A stretch of DNA of 64,000 nt, from assembly GCF_026262505.1 (NCBI RefSeq), contig NC_067204.1, positions 15,208,522-15,272,521 of the forward strand, in the 5' to 3' direction. The stretch comes from Trichomonas vaginalis G3 (Eukaryota; Parabasalia; Trichomonadida; Trichomonadidae). How positions within the stretch are numbered: the first letter of the stretch is position 1; the number at the start of each line of letters is the position of its first letter. Under the pieces are notes generated by a model, which was given only the letters and a program-made list of their open reading frames with translations, ran no database searches and was not told where the DNA came from. This document shows positions 29,208 through 41,370 of this stretch, one piece after another. The position numbers and the translations under genes were made by a program.

Positions 29208-29639
29208 TTACTTCATTATTCTCACTCTTCTTCTTGGCATTCGTGGTGGAAGTTGTTTCTTGACATTTTCAATGAACTGTACATTCTCTTTTGTCTCAAC
29301 TTCTTTCACTGGGGTCAGGTTCTTTGACTCGGTTTGTTTTTCAATGAAATTCACGAACTTTGCAATAAGCTCTTGGTTCGTTATTGAAAGTACATCTGGC
29401 TTCTTTTCTTCTTGTTCTATTGACTTTTCAGTTTGAACAGAAGGTTTTATATGGGCTTCGTGGACTTCACCCTTGCCATGCACCTTAATGTTGTCGCTCT
29501 CTGCATTCGCTAATGGAACCTTTCTTTTTCTTACGTATATTTTACCATCTTTACTCTGACTTACGTAATAGAAAGGATGTTGTATTCCTCTTGCGTCATT
29601 TAATATAATAGACTCTCGCTCTGATTTTGACAAGCTCAT
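29208..29639 (-). CDS. small basic/acidic protein upstream of capsid gene in B
   Basis: A 143-residue frame starting MSLSKSERESIILNDARG. The first third has strands (GIQHPFYYVSQSKDGKIYVRKRK); the middle is acidic, and the C-terminus is strongly basic (LPPRMPRRRVRIMK). It lies 27 bases before the capsid start in the same direction, so the two are probably co-expressed. A capsid-linked, DNA-binding role is possible; no family recognised. Confidence 0.5.
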   Translation of the reverse strand: MSLSKSERESIILNDARGIQHPFYYVSQSKDGKIYVRKRKVPLANAESDNIKVHGKGEVHEAHIKPSVQTEKSIEQEEKKPDVLSITNQELIAKFVNFIEKQTESKNLTPVKEVETKENVQFIENVKKQLPPRMPRRRVRIMK

Positions 29640-29684
29640 TTTACATCGGTTAAAGTTTTAATTTTGTTTTTTATCTGCAGTCAA

Positions 29685-29936
29685 ATGACTCAGACAAGCC
29701 CTACGGACAAGACCCAAGGGGTCATAGATGTTGAAGCATTGAAGAAAGAAATTCGAGCAAATTTTATCCGAACTGAAGGAACAAAAACAAGAACAAAAGC
29801 CAGAGAGACCAAAGAGAAAACTTAGTGAAAAACAACTTGCTGCATTAGCTGCTGGAAGACAAAGAACCCACGTTTGCTGGCGAAAAAAGCTAGAGAAGAA
29901 GCAAAAGCTAAAGAAGCTGAAGCAAAGAAAGAGTAA
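29685..29936 (+). pseudogene. small Lys/Arg/Ala-rich gene, damaged
   Basis: Plus-strand coding region starting MTQTSPTDKTQGVIDVEAL, divergent from the gene at 29639 with 45 bases between them. The later part is rich in Ala, Lys and Arg. Broken. Composition suggests a DNA-binding or virion core protein. Function not established. Confidence 0.4.
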
Positions 29937-29960
29937 ATGGTTTATTTTTATCCGAATTAA

Positions 29961-30816
29961 ATGTATAGACAAATACCTTTATCTGTTGCGTTCAGTAGTG
30001 AAAACCCTGACGTCAAAATAAAGGGGAACAGAGTAACGTTTAAGTTTCCAACAGACTGGATTGTGAACATAAATGAAGAGAAGTACATTGGCATAACATC
30101 TATGTATATAACACGTGCTTTCAGAAAGGTTGACTTTATACTTCAAGTCGAGATAGAAAATGACGAACAGTCTTTAAGCGCCCAAAACATTCACATATAC
30201 AAATACTTTAAAGACGATACAACATTTGCAATGTATGATTTCATTTAATGAGATGTTCGAGAAAAAGTTCAACATTGAAGTACAAACTTTACAGCCTTTA
30301 CGTGAGTTTCTTGCACAACTGAAAGAAGAAGGTAGTCAGCCACAACTTATAGACTTTCATTATGAATTTAATGAAAATGAAGATGGAACTCATGACTGTC
30401 AATTCATTGTATTCTCACCATTCAATGAAGTCGCTAAAAAGAAAGAAAATCCATTACGTATAAGATTTCAAATCTCCGAACCAAGTGATGATTTTAAGAA
30501 TGTTTTCAATTATGATGCAATGCTTCCGAGGAAAAATGAATTTTCAAAGATTGTAACACCTGGCATTTGGGATAGAAAGCAAGCAATACTTTACTCTAAT
30601 ATAGCCAAAGGCGTTGAAAATGAGTTCATTGGTCATACAAGAACTTCACCACTTCCTAACCCTAAATACTATAAATTAACTGGCTTCAATCGTGAGTTTT
30701 GGATAGACATGTACTCCACTCATGACCATAAATGTCCAGTGTTCTTGCCTCCAGATGGGAAGGACTGTCTCTACATTGAAGCACAACTCTTAAACTCTAC
30801 CATCGCAGTATTGTAA
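29961..30816 (+). pseudogene. possible minor capsid (penton-type) gene of Polinton B, damaged
   Basis: Plus-strand region starting MYRQIPLSVAFSSENPDVKI. Beta-rich, with FKFPTDWIVNINEEKYIGIT near the start, FHYEFNENEDGTHDCQFIVF in the middle and PVFLPPDGKDCLYIEAQLL at the end. Size (about 285 codons) and strand-rich make-up fit a single-jelly-roll minor capsid protein, and the start resembles the plus gene at 58246 in D in its mix of basic and strand segments. Broken once or twice. Family assignment is inference. Confidence 0.35.
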
Positions 30817-30876
30817 AATCTACGCTAGCTTTATTTTTATCACGAATGACCTCATTGCTGACAAAAATAAATGACC

Positions 30877-32034
30877 TCAGAACTTCAACTTACGAATAAA
30901 GCTTGTTTTAGTCGTTATTGAAAAGTTGAACTTTTCAGCAAAGCAAGGTTGACATGACTTACATAAGTCGAATGCAATCTCTTGACCATCATGAAGTGCT
31001 TTGTAAAGTTTCATTAAACTGAACTCAGAGTCTTTGTCATATGTTCCAACAGGTATGTGAATGTTCTTATCTTCATTGTAATAGCATTGTATAGCTTCAG
31101 GAAACATTTCATTAGCGGTTAAAGCAATAACATCTTGCTTCACGCCTTTCATTCTGCAGTGAAATGCAACTTCATTTAAATCGTTAGTGAGTAAGTCTAT
31201 GTAGGTCTTCTTTCCACAGAAAATACTTTTATAAGCTAAACTTTGTTTTCCAGGTGTTATTTCTGCAAAGTCGCTATGAAATTGACCAAGGTTCTTTCCT
31301 ATAAGTTCTCTACCATATCTCTTCTTAAACTCTGCTGCAAGCTTTGGGATGTCTTCATTATATAAGTGCATACTGTCGGTATCCTGGTAAAAGATTTGAA
31401 GTCCCATGTCCTCTGCAGTACAGAATACTTCATTCATAATACGTTTTGACATAGACAGAATATTAACACCAAGTGGACAGAAGTTAAAGTGTCTGCAAAT
31501 GCTTTTCGTTAGCTTGAAAATAGTTTTATCTGAACCATCCAAACCTTCGAACTTCACTATATGGTTGTAATTTCTTATAGCATATCTTATAGCATCTTTG
31601 TCATCTACTATGGTTATTTTTGACTCAATAGGAGATAGAATAGTTTTGCCATAAATGCTGTTCAGAATGAGTTTTATAATTTCTTGTAAGGGGTTTTCTT
31701 CTTTCTTATACTTTAACCTTAACTCAAACAACTTCTTTACTTCATCTCTTATTCTCATATCTCTGTTTCCATCGTAATAGTATCCTTGCAACACTTCACA
31801 TTTGACACCTTGATATTTTATGAGGTCTTGTAATGTTATATGGTCAACATACATGAGACAGCAAGTGTTTGAACTTCTTGGAACGTTAAGTTCTGGATTT
31901 AGTTCAGGGTCGCAAACTATTAAATGAAAGTGTCTGGGTATACCAATCTCTGTTATCTTAATGAGAACAAAGAAGCCAGACATAAACTTTTCACCAATGG
32001 GTTCCTTTTGGTCGTCATCGAATAAATGTCTCAT
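30877..32034 (-). pseudogene. Polinton B DNA polymerase B, palm/thumb part
   Basis: A 385-codon frame with family B polymerase motifs: KLILNSIYGKT (motif B), IFYQDTDSMHLY (motif C, the two metal-binding aspartates) and KGVKQD after it. RSSNTCCLMYVDHITLQDLI precedes motif B. This matches the protein-primed PolB of Polintons. The exonuclease and motif A side is not on this strand here; PolB-like remnants of that side lie at 34448-36831 on the other strand. It is a partial gene whose edge is the orientation junction at about 32040. Confidence 0.85.
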
Positions 32035-32044
32035 GAGATACTTA

Positions 32045-34347
32045 AAAGTTAATGTTAGCCCGAATTAACAAGCAGCAACTCAACCAAATTTATTAACTCG
32101 TGACTTACCGAAGAATGAGGAGAATGAAGAAAACCATGAGAATGGAGACCCAATCATTTTATCTGAACCGGTAAAGAACCTTGAAATTCCCACTTATCCA
32201 ACATACCCCCCACTTCTTTCATCAAACATCGAGAACCCATATAAAATAGACATTAATTCTGAATTAATGAAAATTTCCGTGATATAATAACTGATAATTA
32301 TGATTCAATAATAAATTTAATTGATCAATCAGGTTTAATTTATTTACCTTATGAACATTAATTCACATTTATCGCCATTCTTTGTGATGTTCAAGATTCA
32401 GACGTTTAAGATTCAATTTTTCATAGATGATGAAGGTTTCATGCTGCGGAATAGTTGCAAAAATAAATCCTATAAAGGATATTAGCACAATTAAGATATC
32501 AAAGAATGGAACAACAACTGAACTTCATTTAACATATAATGATATTTATAATAAATAGTTGATGAATATAAAATATCACTTGAAAAATTCTTTGTTAAGG
32601 ACTATTTAATATTCAAGCATTAACATTATCGAATAATAATCCTTTGAATCATAATCAATAATAATTGACCTTTCACCAGTTTCTATCGTTTGTTTTATTT
32701 CTTTTTGTTCCCCCACTATCTGGATCGGTCATTGTAATTGATTTTTGTTATAGTATCAGCTTTATCTTTAAACTTCAAATCTTTTTCCACCGGATATTTA
32801 AACCAAAAATTCCAAAAATTCGATATTGTCAATCTGTTCATATTTTAATCTATCAATTACATTTTTAATACATCTGAAAATCTTATGAAATGGTCATTAT
32901 ATGGGTTTGATTGAACTAATTTGAATGAAGTGAAATATAACCTGTTGATGATAATGACACTGACTCATATTTTCTGAAAACACTAAAATTTATAAAACAT
33001 GAATGAATTTCTATTGTTGAATTATGAATTCTTTGAGGTAATCTATTCCTAGTTTTATTTTCACTGGAAAATAACGCTTTACCATATTTTTAATCGTATA
33101 AAAAATGTCAATTATCAATATTAATTTCGAATAATAACTGTGAATTAAATTTACAGTTAGCGGAATTTATAATGTTACTCTCGTTTCTGTGAGTGTAAAT
33201 TTAATCCCATTCTTTTAGAACCCTTCAGATTATATAATCATTTATTAAAGATGACCATGAAAAACGTATGATATGTATATTAATATATGTGATAGCGAAA
33301 TGGGATATTAACACGATTTTAAGTTATTTAAATGAATCATTTATACGTATGGTATGAAAAAGTTTTAAATAAAAACCCGATAAACTTTTGAACTTGATGA
33401 AATAAATAACCTTATTAAATTCCCGCTGAAAATTAAATTTTTGTACTCCTCATCTTCGTTCATTGTTGGGGATATTAAATTTTCGAAAAAGATGTTGGGG
33501 AATGTTTTGTATTCTGACACTGGTTCCAATTTCATTTTAATCAAATGTGAATAAAGTTAATACCCAATGAGATTTTCACATCAAACATTAGACCTCTAAC
33601 TCTTACCCATCAATACAAAACATTTGTACCATCAACTTAAACACATTTTCTTTATCATATCCGTTTCAATTATCTGGGAATTCATTTATTCTTCATTCAA
33701 AAGATTTATCAAATATTAAATTTAGAGAATTAACTGACCTATTTGATTGTGATTTAGAATTCATGAATGAATATTATGGCAATTTCAAAATAGAGAAAAT
33801 AGCCGATGAGATAAACGGATTAAATATTTATTTTTAAATCAATAATAAATGATTAACAAACAGCAAACCACAGCAACTTAAGGCGCAAAGCACCCAGGTC
33901 CTCAAAGACCATTACATACGCCCTATATGCTATAATTCAAAGACGCAGCAGAACAAACGCAAAGGTTGAAAATATGGAGATTTGGGATGAGTATTGAAAA
34001 TGACCGTTTCGAATTCGTTTGCAAAGTGTGCAGTGTATATCAAATATAAAAGAAATTTTATTTATGAATCAGAAAATAAAGGAATAACGGAATGATATAA
34101 CATCAATTCCACCACGAAGAAAAGATATTACGCATTAAATGCATTTCTAAAGTTTTGAAGATTGAAGAGATTTAATTTAAATGAGGAATATCATAGAAGG
34201 TTTCCCTAAATGACATAAGATAGAAGTAGAAAGGAATACGTGGGATAGCTAGATTTAATGAAGAGGCAAATTTGGTTTTATGTTGATGAAAAGAGTAATT
34301 GAAATTAAAGAAAGGGTTGAATGGTATCATGAATGGACATCAAAGAT
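32045..34347 (+). pseudogene. Polinton C remnant, reverse orientation to its partner
   Basis: Matches Polinton D 57010-59290 as its reverse complement, in order. The parts are the CCG-motif gene (about 32045-32630), the lone plus gene of D now on the other strand (about 32640-33060), the unknown 236-residue gene (about 33080-33835) and the first third of the tail-fibre gene (33850-34347). Clearly broken throughout, in part perhaps technical. Confidence 0.75.
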
Positions 34348-34447
34348 NNNNNNNNNNNNNNNNNNNNNNNNNNNNNNNNNNNNNNNNNNNNNNNNNNNNN
34401 NNNNNNNNNNNNNNNNNNNNNNNNNNNNNNNNNNNNNNNNNNNNNNN
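34348..34447. other. assembly gap, 100 N
   Basis: Exactly 100 N, the usual placeholder for a gap of unknown size. Sequence on the left belongs to Polinton C, on the right to the PolB-like remnant of Polinton B, so the order and distance across it are not proven. Confidence 0.99.
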
Positions 34448-36831
34448 AGACGACACTACCTGAAACAACAGATTAAGAGAGATGCTTAAAGTGCTATAGA
34501 AGTTCGTAGCTAACTGATGTCATTCGTCTCCATTGACGACCAAACCAAAGAAGGTTGAAGATGGTTAAAGAAAAGATTAAGAGATAGGAGAAGAGAATGT
34601 GAAGTCAGGCAATAGACTTCATTGACTTTACATCGAAAGCCTTTCAAGATGAACCAACAGGAAACTACTTACACCAAAACATTTCGGTAAGGTTTCATGA
34701 GACTCTTAAGAAAAATAAACCATAACTCCCAACAGAGAGTGGATGGTAGTTATAAACTTTGGGTGGAAAGTATGAATGTCTACCGTTAAACCTCAATAAT
34801 ATATAACAATTACTTAGCAAGCTCTTGAGGAGAACTTGTATATCAGAGATAGAGCACAAATGCTGCAGGTATTGTTGAACTGCACTCATACTTCTTCTTG
34901 GACCAAACATAAAGAATTTTACTGAATTGGAAAGATAGTATATGATTTACAGAATAGAAGGCTTAAACGAGTCAGATGTAAAGAAAGGGCAACCCAAAAA
35001 AGAGACTCATATAAGAGAGAAAGCACACTGACAAATGACCAGAAGCCATTTTGGAAGCTCTTAGCACAAACAGGGAAACCCAGCACTATATAGAAAGCTT
35101 TGTGGAAAGTAATGTGAAAGAAGTTTTATAAGAAGAAGCGGTCGCTTCTGGAAGTATCTTTGATATTATACTATAACTTGGAACGCTGACCAAATCTCTC
35201 AAATGAACTGAAAAAAGAACTGCTAACACTTTGTGGTGACAAGGACAATTTGTTTCGTGTATTGCTTTATCAGGGCTGGAGTAAATGAAGTGAAGAAACT
35301 ATGACCACATAGAAGAAGCTCATTCGTGTCTAGAGGACTTGTCCTCAAAGTAAAGTACATATAGAAAGTTTCTAATGACGCAACACTCGTTTTATTTTAG
35401 CATTCATTGTGTACCATTGGTTATTTCAATTGATCCAAACATAATTGAAATTAAAGTAATATATACCAAAAGAATGCTGAAACTGTTCAGAAAACTATGA
35501 CGTATGTCTTGTTGGAGACCACTTATCAGCTAATGAAGACTTCCAATGACAACATATTTCATTCGAAACTATAAAGAAAAAAATTCTCAAAAGCTTGTGG
35601 TGAATGAAACATTTGAGAAAACAGATGGAAGAATTAGTATCACAAAGAGAGAAGATAAACGTATGTAGTTCGTTATCGATAGAACAAACACCAGTTATGG
35701 GAGTGTTGAAAAACATTTGTGTGAGTGCAAAATATTTCGAATCCTATTCTTATGTAGAGAATTTTACACTATGTCATACTTGACTTATATAAAACAGCGA
35801 ACCTTGCTAAACCATTTAAAGATTTAAATGAGCTCCAAAAGTTATTGTTGGTACAACTGAAGGAAGAAAGCAGAGTCAAAAGAAGTAAATAAAGCTAAAT
35901 GTAAATTCATACCGAGCACGTTTTCTTTGCTGACTTGAGTGTAAGTGACTGGATGCTTTCATAAAGCTTTTTAAACCATCGTTTATGAACTGTGAAAGAT
36001 GTCTCATTAGTGAAAGTATTTGGGGTCAAAAACCTGTTGCAACAGAATTTATGGAAAGACTTCCTGAGCAGAAGTTTTATAATATATTTCCCTTAGAACT
36101 CTTCAGTGGTGATGACATAAACTTCATCTTAAGACACATGACAGAAGTGAAAGGAACTCCCATCATTAAAGGTTCACGAACAATGCAAATAACTGGTTTA
36201 TATAAGGACGGCAATTATTATAAAGACTCTTACAGTGTTATAAATAAGAAAGCTTAACTATTTCCTGCTATGTTTAACTTAAACAGGACCGAAAGAAGTA
36301 TTTCCATATAACTACTACAGCAGTGTTTTGTTAGCAAATGACAACAGAACTGGTGTCATTTCTTGAAGCATTGTAAGTTTTATCCATGATGCAGAAACAT
36401 TTATGAAGAACATAGATTCCATCAAAGGTTGCAGATAGATGAAACATTCGACTTAGAAAAAAATATAGCACGTTTTACTGCAAACAAGATGTAAGAATTT
36501 TGAGAAGGTTTTGTAAAGTTCCGCAATGACTTATTGAAGAGTTGATTTAAAGTCTTTGACTACGTGAGTATTTGTTTCTATTGCTAAGCAAATTGTTTGA
36601 GAAGAGGTATACTTCCCGAATGGAAATCTTTATGACCTCTCAAATAAACCAAGAAGAATTTATTTCGAGATTGCATTCAAGGTGAAGATAGTATGTTGTC
36701 AGTAATACATGAAACAAAAGGCGAAAAGAAACTCATTGCTTGACTTCGACACTGTTTCATTATACCTTCAGCTAATAGCAAGACTTATACTTTAGAAGAA
36801 TTTCAAAAAGTATTGAAGGGAAGAAATGTAA
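34448..36831 (+). pseudogene. heavily damaged PolB-like (N-terminal/exonuclease side) remnant
   Basis: Plus-strand, poor-quality sequence with many breaks. The clearest open part, about 35985-36257, contains FYNIFPLELFSGDDINFIL and TGLYKDGNYYKDSY. Further on (about 36460-36800) there are segments resembling the exonuclease III region and the approach to motif A of protein-primed PolB. It fits the amino-terminal side of the B-type polymerase, but identity of the first kilobase is uncertain. Confidence 0.5.
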
Positions 36832-36963
36832 AACATTTGAATAATTCGTGATTTATCATCATTTACGTTATAACCAACCGTAATCTCTGCTTTTGCGTTA
36901 GTGTTCTTTGACTAGTGAAACGTCTTCTCATTTATAATCAAATAAAAAAATATATTTAAACTT

Positions 36964-37862
36964 TTATTTTGCTGGAAGTTTTGAATCTATTATTCCCTGT
37001 ATTTGTTCTTGAAGTTGATTTTTAGCTGTTTCATTGTAATTAAGAGACCTAATATATTATTAATTGCATTCTTATAATCATCTGATTTCTCAAATTTTCT
37101 TTTATCTGATTCCTTAACTAAATCATAAGTTAAACCTCGTTGCTGATATAATGGTTTCTTAATTAAATCTTTGAATGCTTGAGATAAAGCACCTGATGCA
37201 ATTCTTGCTACTATAATTGGTTGGAATTGATGTTTTAAGTTCATCTTTAACATTTGCGAAAACTGGATCGAATAAAGCAACTTTAAAGAATTTCTTAGCT
37301 GAAATTTCAGGTCTAATATTTGCATATTGACCATCAAACTGGTTAGAATATCGTGGTAATCCATCCGGTCCCTCTTCATAGCATTTAATTCTTCATTGAA
37401 ATAAGAATATGGATTATGACGGTATGAATTAATTGGACCATTTTCACCTTCTCCAATGTATTGTTTTAACAGCTTTTCCATTTTCATCAAATTGCATAGG
37501 ATAACGTTCATTATATGCTTTACGTTTAGGATAATCAGATATAGTTAATTTGTAACCATTTATGACTTTAATATTACCTTGACCATCAGTAACGAAAACT
37601 TCATTTATACATCAGGTTTTCCATTTGGACCCGTAATGTCTGCTTCGTGTGCTTCCCAATTTGGACCTTGACGTTTGGCATATGCTTGAGCTTCTGGTAA
37701 TGTTAAAACGTTTCTCATTTGTTTAACATCTTTTTGAAGACCAGCAACAATATGAACTAATTCTTTCATTCCATCAGGAACTTTCATAGTTCTATTATAT
37801 GCACCCTTTTTGTTTGTCCCTTGTTTTAATGGAACCTGTAGAAGATTTGCCATTTCTGTCAT
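36964..37862 (-). pseudogene. unknown structural gene of Polinton C, damaged
   Basis: The copy of the 299-residue gene at 59423 in Polinton D; start [18 protein letters not shown] at 37862. Same size and nearly the same sequence but broken. See the D entry for its features. Confidence 0.7.
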
Positions 37863-37901
37863 GTTTAATTATAAATAAAAAATAAAAATTAATTATAAAA
37901 G

Positions 37902-38725
37902 TTAATCAAATTTAACACTTCCTTTATTTAAATCAACTATTATTTTTCCATGTTCACCTAATTGGCTGATATTGTGTGTAAAGTTCATTAATGCTCATTG
38001 GTAAATTCACTTGATAAAGCATAACGTTCAACTGTTGACGACTAAACCCACTGAAAATGAAAAGTGTTGATAGATTTGATTTAATGTTTGTGCTTAATGC
38101 TTTGAAGTATTGAACAGCCATGAAGAATGAACACTGAATGTGTCGACATTGAGTTAATAACTGATTAAAATATGATTTCTCATTTGTTATTAGTTTTGAT
38201 TTCACTGCATCATCTAGAAAAATGAGTGAATGCAAAAATTCTCTATCAAAATTTGAAATAGAAAGTGTTTCAAATAATTCATCCCGTTGTTTATCAATAA
38301 TTTTTATCCTCTAATCTTGCTTCTTGATTGTATTATATAATTCTTTATACATTAAAAGTTTTTAAATAATCTTCTGCTTCTTCTTGTGATAAGTAAATAA
38401 TTGGAATTTTGATTAAATGCTTTAAAGATTCAAATGTATCATCTGAAGGTGAACCTGAACGGTTAATATAAATTCACATGTGAATAGGGGAAGTGTTAGC
38501 AATAATGATAATTTGTTTTAATATCGTTAATGTTTTACCTTTATTTTGTTTACCAATTGCTGCAGTGATTGAATTTAAGTAACATTCAGAATATGGAATT
38601 TTCATTAATTTTTCCTTAGATAGAGCATTTCTATTATCACTCAATGCTTCATTAATCATATCATCTACGTATGTATTATATACTCACGCTAATTCTTCAT
38701 AAGGGGTGGATGAATTTAAATCCAT
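37902..38725 (-). pseudogene. Polinton C packaging ATPase, damaged
   Basis: The copy of the 275-residue ATPase at 60363 in Polinton D. Walker A region AAIGKQNKGKT lies near 38540-38570 and Walker B LIFLDDA near 38205-38230. Start at 38725. Broken in a few places. Role: DNA packaging into the capsid. Confidence 0.8.
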
Positions 38726-38749
38726 TTAATCAAAAATAAATTTATAATT

Positions 38750-40388
38750 TTAAACATTTCTATTCATCAATATTTCATCATATGAACTTCTATATTGTGG
38801 TGGTGTACCTGTTGGATGATATTTCAAACCTTCGCCCGGTGTCCATGTCCAATATGTAGTCCTAGTAAACCAAACCTGAGGAGGATTTGTCACCTTTGAA
38901 CAGTAAGTGTCATTTACACCCTGAATGATTGGATAAGCTTTCACTTGTACTGTAACTTGTGAATTGAAAGTTTCTAATCCATCAAAGAATATACCCGCTC
39001 ATCACGTTGAACTGGAATAGTGCATAAGAATGAAGTTTGGTCTTTCCATGTTCTAGCTAATGGTGTGCCATCATCTGCATTCAGTGGTCTAGTTAATGAG
39101 TCCTCGTATTCTTCCGTGCATTCATTCACTCCATCTAAATCAGAAGCTTGAAGCATACGTGTAAAGAATATATCACCCACTGTGGTCATCGCTTGATCGG
39201 GGAAGTTTCTGGAATCTATAGTGACCTGAAGACCTCGAAGCATTGGATTTTCTAAAACCGTTCTTTGCATTGCATTCTTCGGAAATGCTAACACAACATC
39301 TGTAACATTATGAAGAGCGTATGAGAAATCTGAGCTAATACCTTCAGGAGTGATGCAACCTCCATTTAGTGAACGAACGTCAATATGTTGAGCTGGAATC
39401 ATGAATGGATCTTCCTTACTGAATAAACGTGGTATGCTTTAACTGATTCTTCAATTAAACCGTATCCTGGTGTAATGCATTTATCCTCTAAAACTTCCAT
39501 CTTTGTGCATGAAATAATAACGTCTTCAACTGTTGCGTCAGCAGATGTAGCGGCTAAGCTTGTAATTAATTTGGCAGGAAGTCCGATTTGTTGGAATTTG
39601 CGATCATATTTATAAACATGATTCATAATCTTTTCATAATTTTCATCAGTTATCTTTTCATAAACGTAATTTTGTAAATCAGCAACTCTTAACGGGTCAA
39701 CCTGACAAAATACTAAAGTATCCTTGAAAACATAATATTTAAGAATGATATCACCAAATGATTTAGGATAATCATCGAACGCCTGAAATGCTAACAAATC
39801 ATTTACCGGAATAATCATATCAAAAGTGATATCAACTTCTTCATTTGCTTTCTTGAAAACTTCTGAAGGGTCAATATATTTTCCACATACTGAGTTATCA
39901 TATTTTTGAACATTATTATATAACGAATGAACAAACTTTTTAACTTTCCTTTCTGATTTTGGTTTATATGTTGCAAATGCGAAAGATTCACGGGCACAAT
40001 CCATCTGAAGATAACCGGCATCACCTCTTTCAGTTTCTACTTCTAATTGTTTAAAGCTTTGATTTGATGATTTGTAACCAACGAATAAACGCATGCATTT
40101 AAAAGCGGCATCGCATGTGAAAGCTTTATTTGAAACTAGAGTTACTTTAACTTTGCGTTTAATATATGTGTCACCTAATTGGTTCACATCATGAGCCGGA
40201 TTTGTAATTCTTAAATGAGTTTGTTTATCATCAAAATATGGAGCATCAGAGTCATAGCATGAACTTTCAAGTTCTCTATAATATCTTCTACCATCATTCT
40301 TTGCGAATATTTCATTTATCTTTTCGAATGAATGAAATACATTTCCATTAATTGGTTTGGTGTTTGGCACCAAATAGTTAGTCGTCAT
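38750..40388 (-). pseudogene. Polinton C major capsid protein, lightly damaged
   Basis: Start MTTNYLVPNTKPINGNVF at 40388. The copy of the 545-residue capsid gene of D, nearly identical at base level. Beta-rich, with FLCTIPVQRDE, DVVLAFPKNAMQRTV and a C-terminal PQVWFTRTTYWTWTP segment. About three breaks. Confidence 0.75.
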
Positions 40389-40457
40389 TTATTAATAAAT
40401 AAAAAATCAAAATTAAAAGATGAAAATGAATTTTTAATTTTAATGAAATAATCAACT

Positions 40458-40673
40458 ATGGCTGCAGGATTCTTTAAAAAATTATGGGATAAAGTAAAAA
40501 GAGGAGCGCATAAAGTTTGGGAAACAATGAAGAAAGGAGCAAATTGGATATTTAAGAATAAAGAAGCAATTAGTGACGTTGCTGAATCAATAACGCCAAA
40601 AGCCGCCCCAATAAGAGAAATATTAAATAAAGGAGAAAAAGTTTATCAAAGACTTCAACCGATACTAAGATAA
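40458..40673 (+). CDS. short amphipathic basic protein (plus twin), Polinton C
   Basis: A 71-residue intact protein starting MAAGFFKKLWDKVKRGAHK, with alternating basic and bulky hydrophobic residues to about residue 38 (an amphipathic helix), then a neutral tail. The first 11 residues are the same as in the divergent-side neighbour at 40698. Short amphipathic virion proteins of adeno-like viruses lyse membranes at entry (protein VI type); that role is inferred from helix character and place next to the capsid gene. Confidence 0.6.
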   Translation: MAAGFFKKLWDKVKRGAHKVWETMKKGANWIFKNKEAISDVAESITPKAAPIREILNKGEKVYQRLQPILR

Positions 40674-40697
40674 AAATAATATTTATTTATTTTTCCA

Positions 40698-40934
40698 CTA
40701 TCTACCTCCTATTTTATTAAGTATTCCTTCAGCTATTCCACCAATTGCGTTACCTGCTTGTGCTCCCATCGCCGGATTACCTGCTTTAGTACCTAATACT
40801 CCACCTATGATAGTTCCTGCCGTTTTCGCTACTGGTGCCAAAAAGTTTGCAATGGGTTTAATAATCTTTTTATGAACCCAACCTGCAGCTTTCTTAATTC
40901 CATCCCATAATTTTTTAAAGAATCCTGCAGCCAT
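40698..40934 (-). CDS. short amphipathic glycine-rich protein (minus twin), Polinton C
   Basis: A 78-residue intact protein starting MAAGFFKKLWDGIKKAAGWV. An amphipathic helix is followed by a glycine/alanine-rich hydrophobic stretch (TAGTIIGGVLGTKAG, QAGNAIGGIAEGILNKIGG) that could insert in membranes. It shares its start with the protein at 40458, on the opposite strand; their stops face each other 24 bases apart. Likely a capsid-internal membrane-active protein (inference). Confidence 0.6.
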   Translation of the reverse strand: MAAGFFKKLWDGIKKAAGWVHKKIIKPIANFLAPVAKTAGTIIGGVLGTKAGNPAMGAQAGNAIGGIAEGILNKIGGR

Positions 40935-41000
40935 TTCTGATTTAATATTAATTAAAAAATATATTTCATCACTTATATTCTAATTTTTATTTAATGATAA

Positions 41001-41369
41001 ATGAAACCAATTTTAAAAATAAATGAAACAGAGGAGGATGAAATAAATGAAAGTGATAATGTTCAACAAAAAATAAACGTTGTTAAACCAATTACTGAAA
41101 TAAAAAATTTTTCATCTGTTGAAGAATTTAATGACTATTATGCTAATAATAAAAAATTATTTGAAGAATTGACAACGTGTAAATTGAATAAAATGTTTAA
41201 AGTTGATGGATTCAAAATTTCAAAAATAAAAGGAGTGGTTAGTTTGAAATCTATTCCTCAATCAAGAATCACCTCATTAATGAAAATAGATGATTTAACA
41301 AAAAGAATAGAAATTATTGAAGAGCGAATAAATCAAATTATTGATTTCATAAATTCAAATAATCATTAG
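41001..41369 (+). CDS. unknown protein with C-terminal coiled coil, Polinton C
   Basis: A 122-residue intact frame starting MKPILKINETEEDEINES, with an acidic start, a central TTCKLNKMFKVDGFKISKIK segment and a short C-terminal coiled coil (IDDLTKRIEIIEERINQIID). Divergent from the gene at 40934 with 66 bases between. The same gene lies just inside the TIR in Polinton D. Function unknown; an oligomerising regulator is possible. Confidence 0.55.
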   Translation: MKPILKINETEEDEINESDNVQQKINVVKPITEIKNFSSVEEFNDYYANNKKLFEELTTCKLNKMFKVDGFKISKIKGVVSLKSIPQSRITSLMKIDDLTKRIEIIEERINQIIDFINSNNH

Positions 41370-41370
41370 C

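Larger units (their letters stand above)
26215..36831. mobile_element. Polinton/Maverick B, partial and rearranged
   Basis: A second Polinton lineage with its own major capsid protein (27634-29180) and protein-primed-type DNA polymerase B parts (30877-32034 and 34448-36831). It shares the intergenic palindrome of Polinton A. Its right side is interrupted by Polinton C sequence and by an orientation change at 32041-36831. No terminal repeats or integrase were seen. Broken: about five breaks in 26215-32040 and uncountable damage in the poor-quality right block. Confidence 0.7.
32041..36831. other. inverted, low-quality block with 100-N gap
   Basis: Both ends of this block meet sequence of the opposite orientation. 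On the left, PolB of B on the minus strand changes to Polinton C sequence read backwards relative to the C copy at 36832. On the right, plus-strand PolB-like sequence changes to minus-strand Polinton C. The block contains an exact 100-N gap and differs from the matching parts of Polinton D mainly by length changes in single-base runs, the pattern of uncorrected long-read error. It is either a real 4.8 kb inversion or a misplaced assembly piece. Confidence 0.7.
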
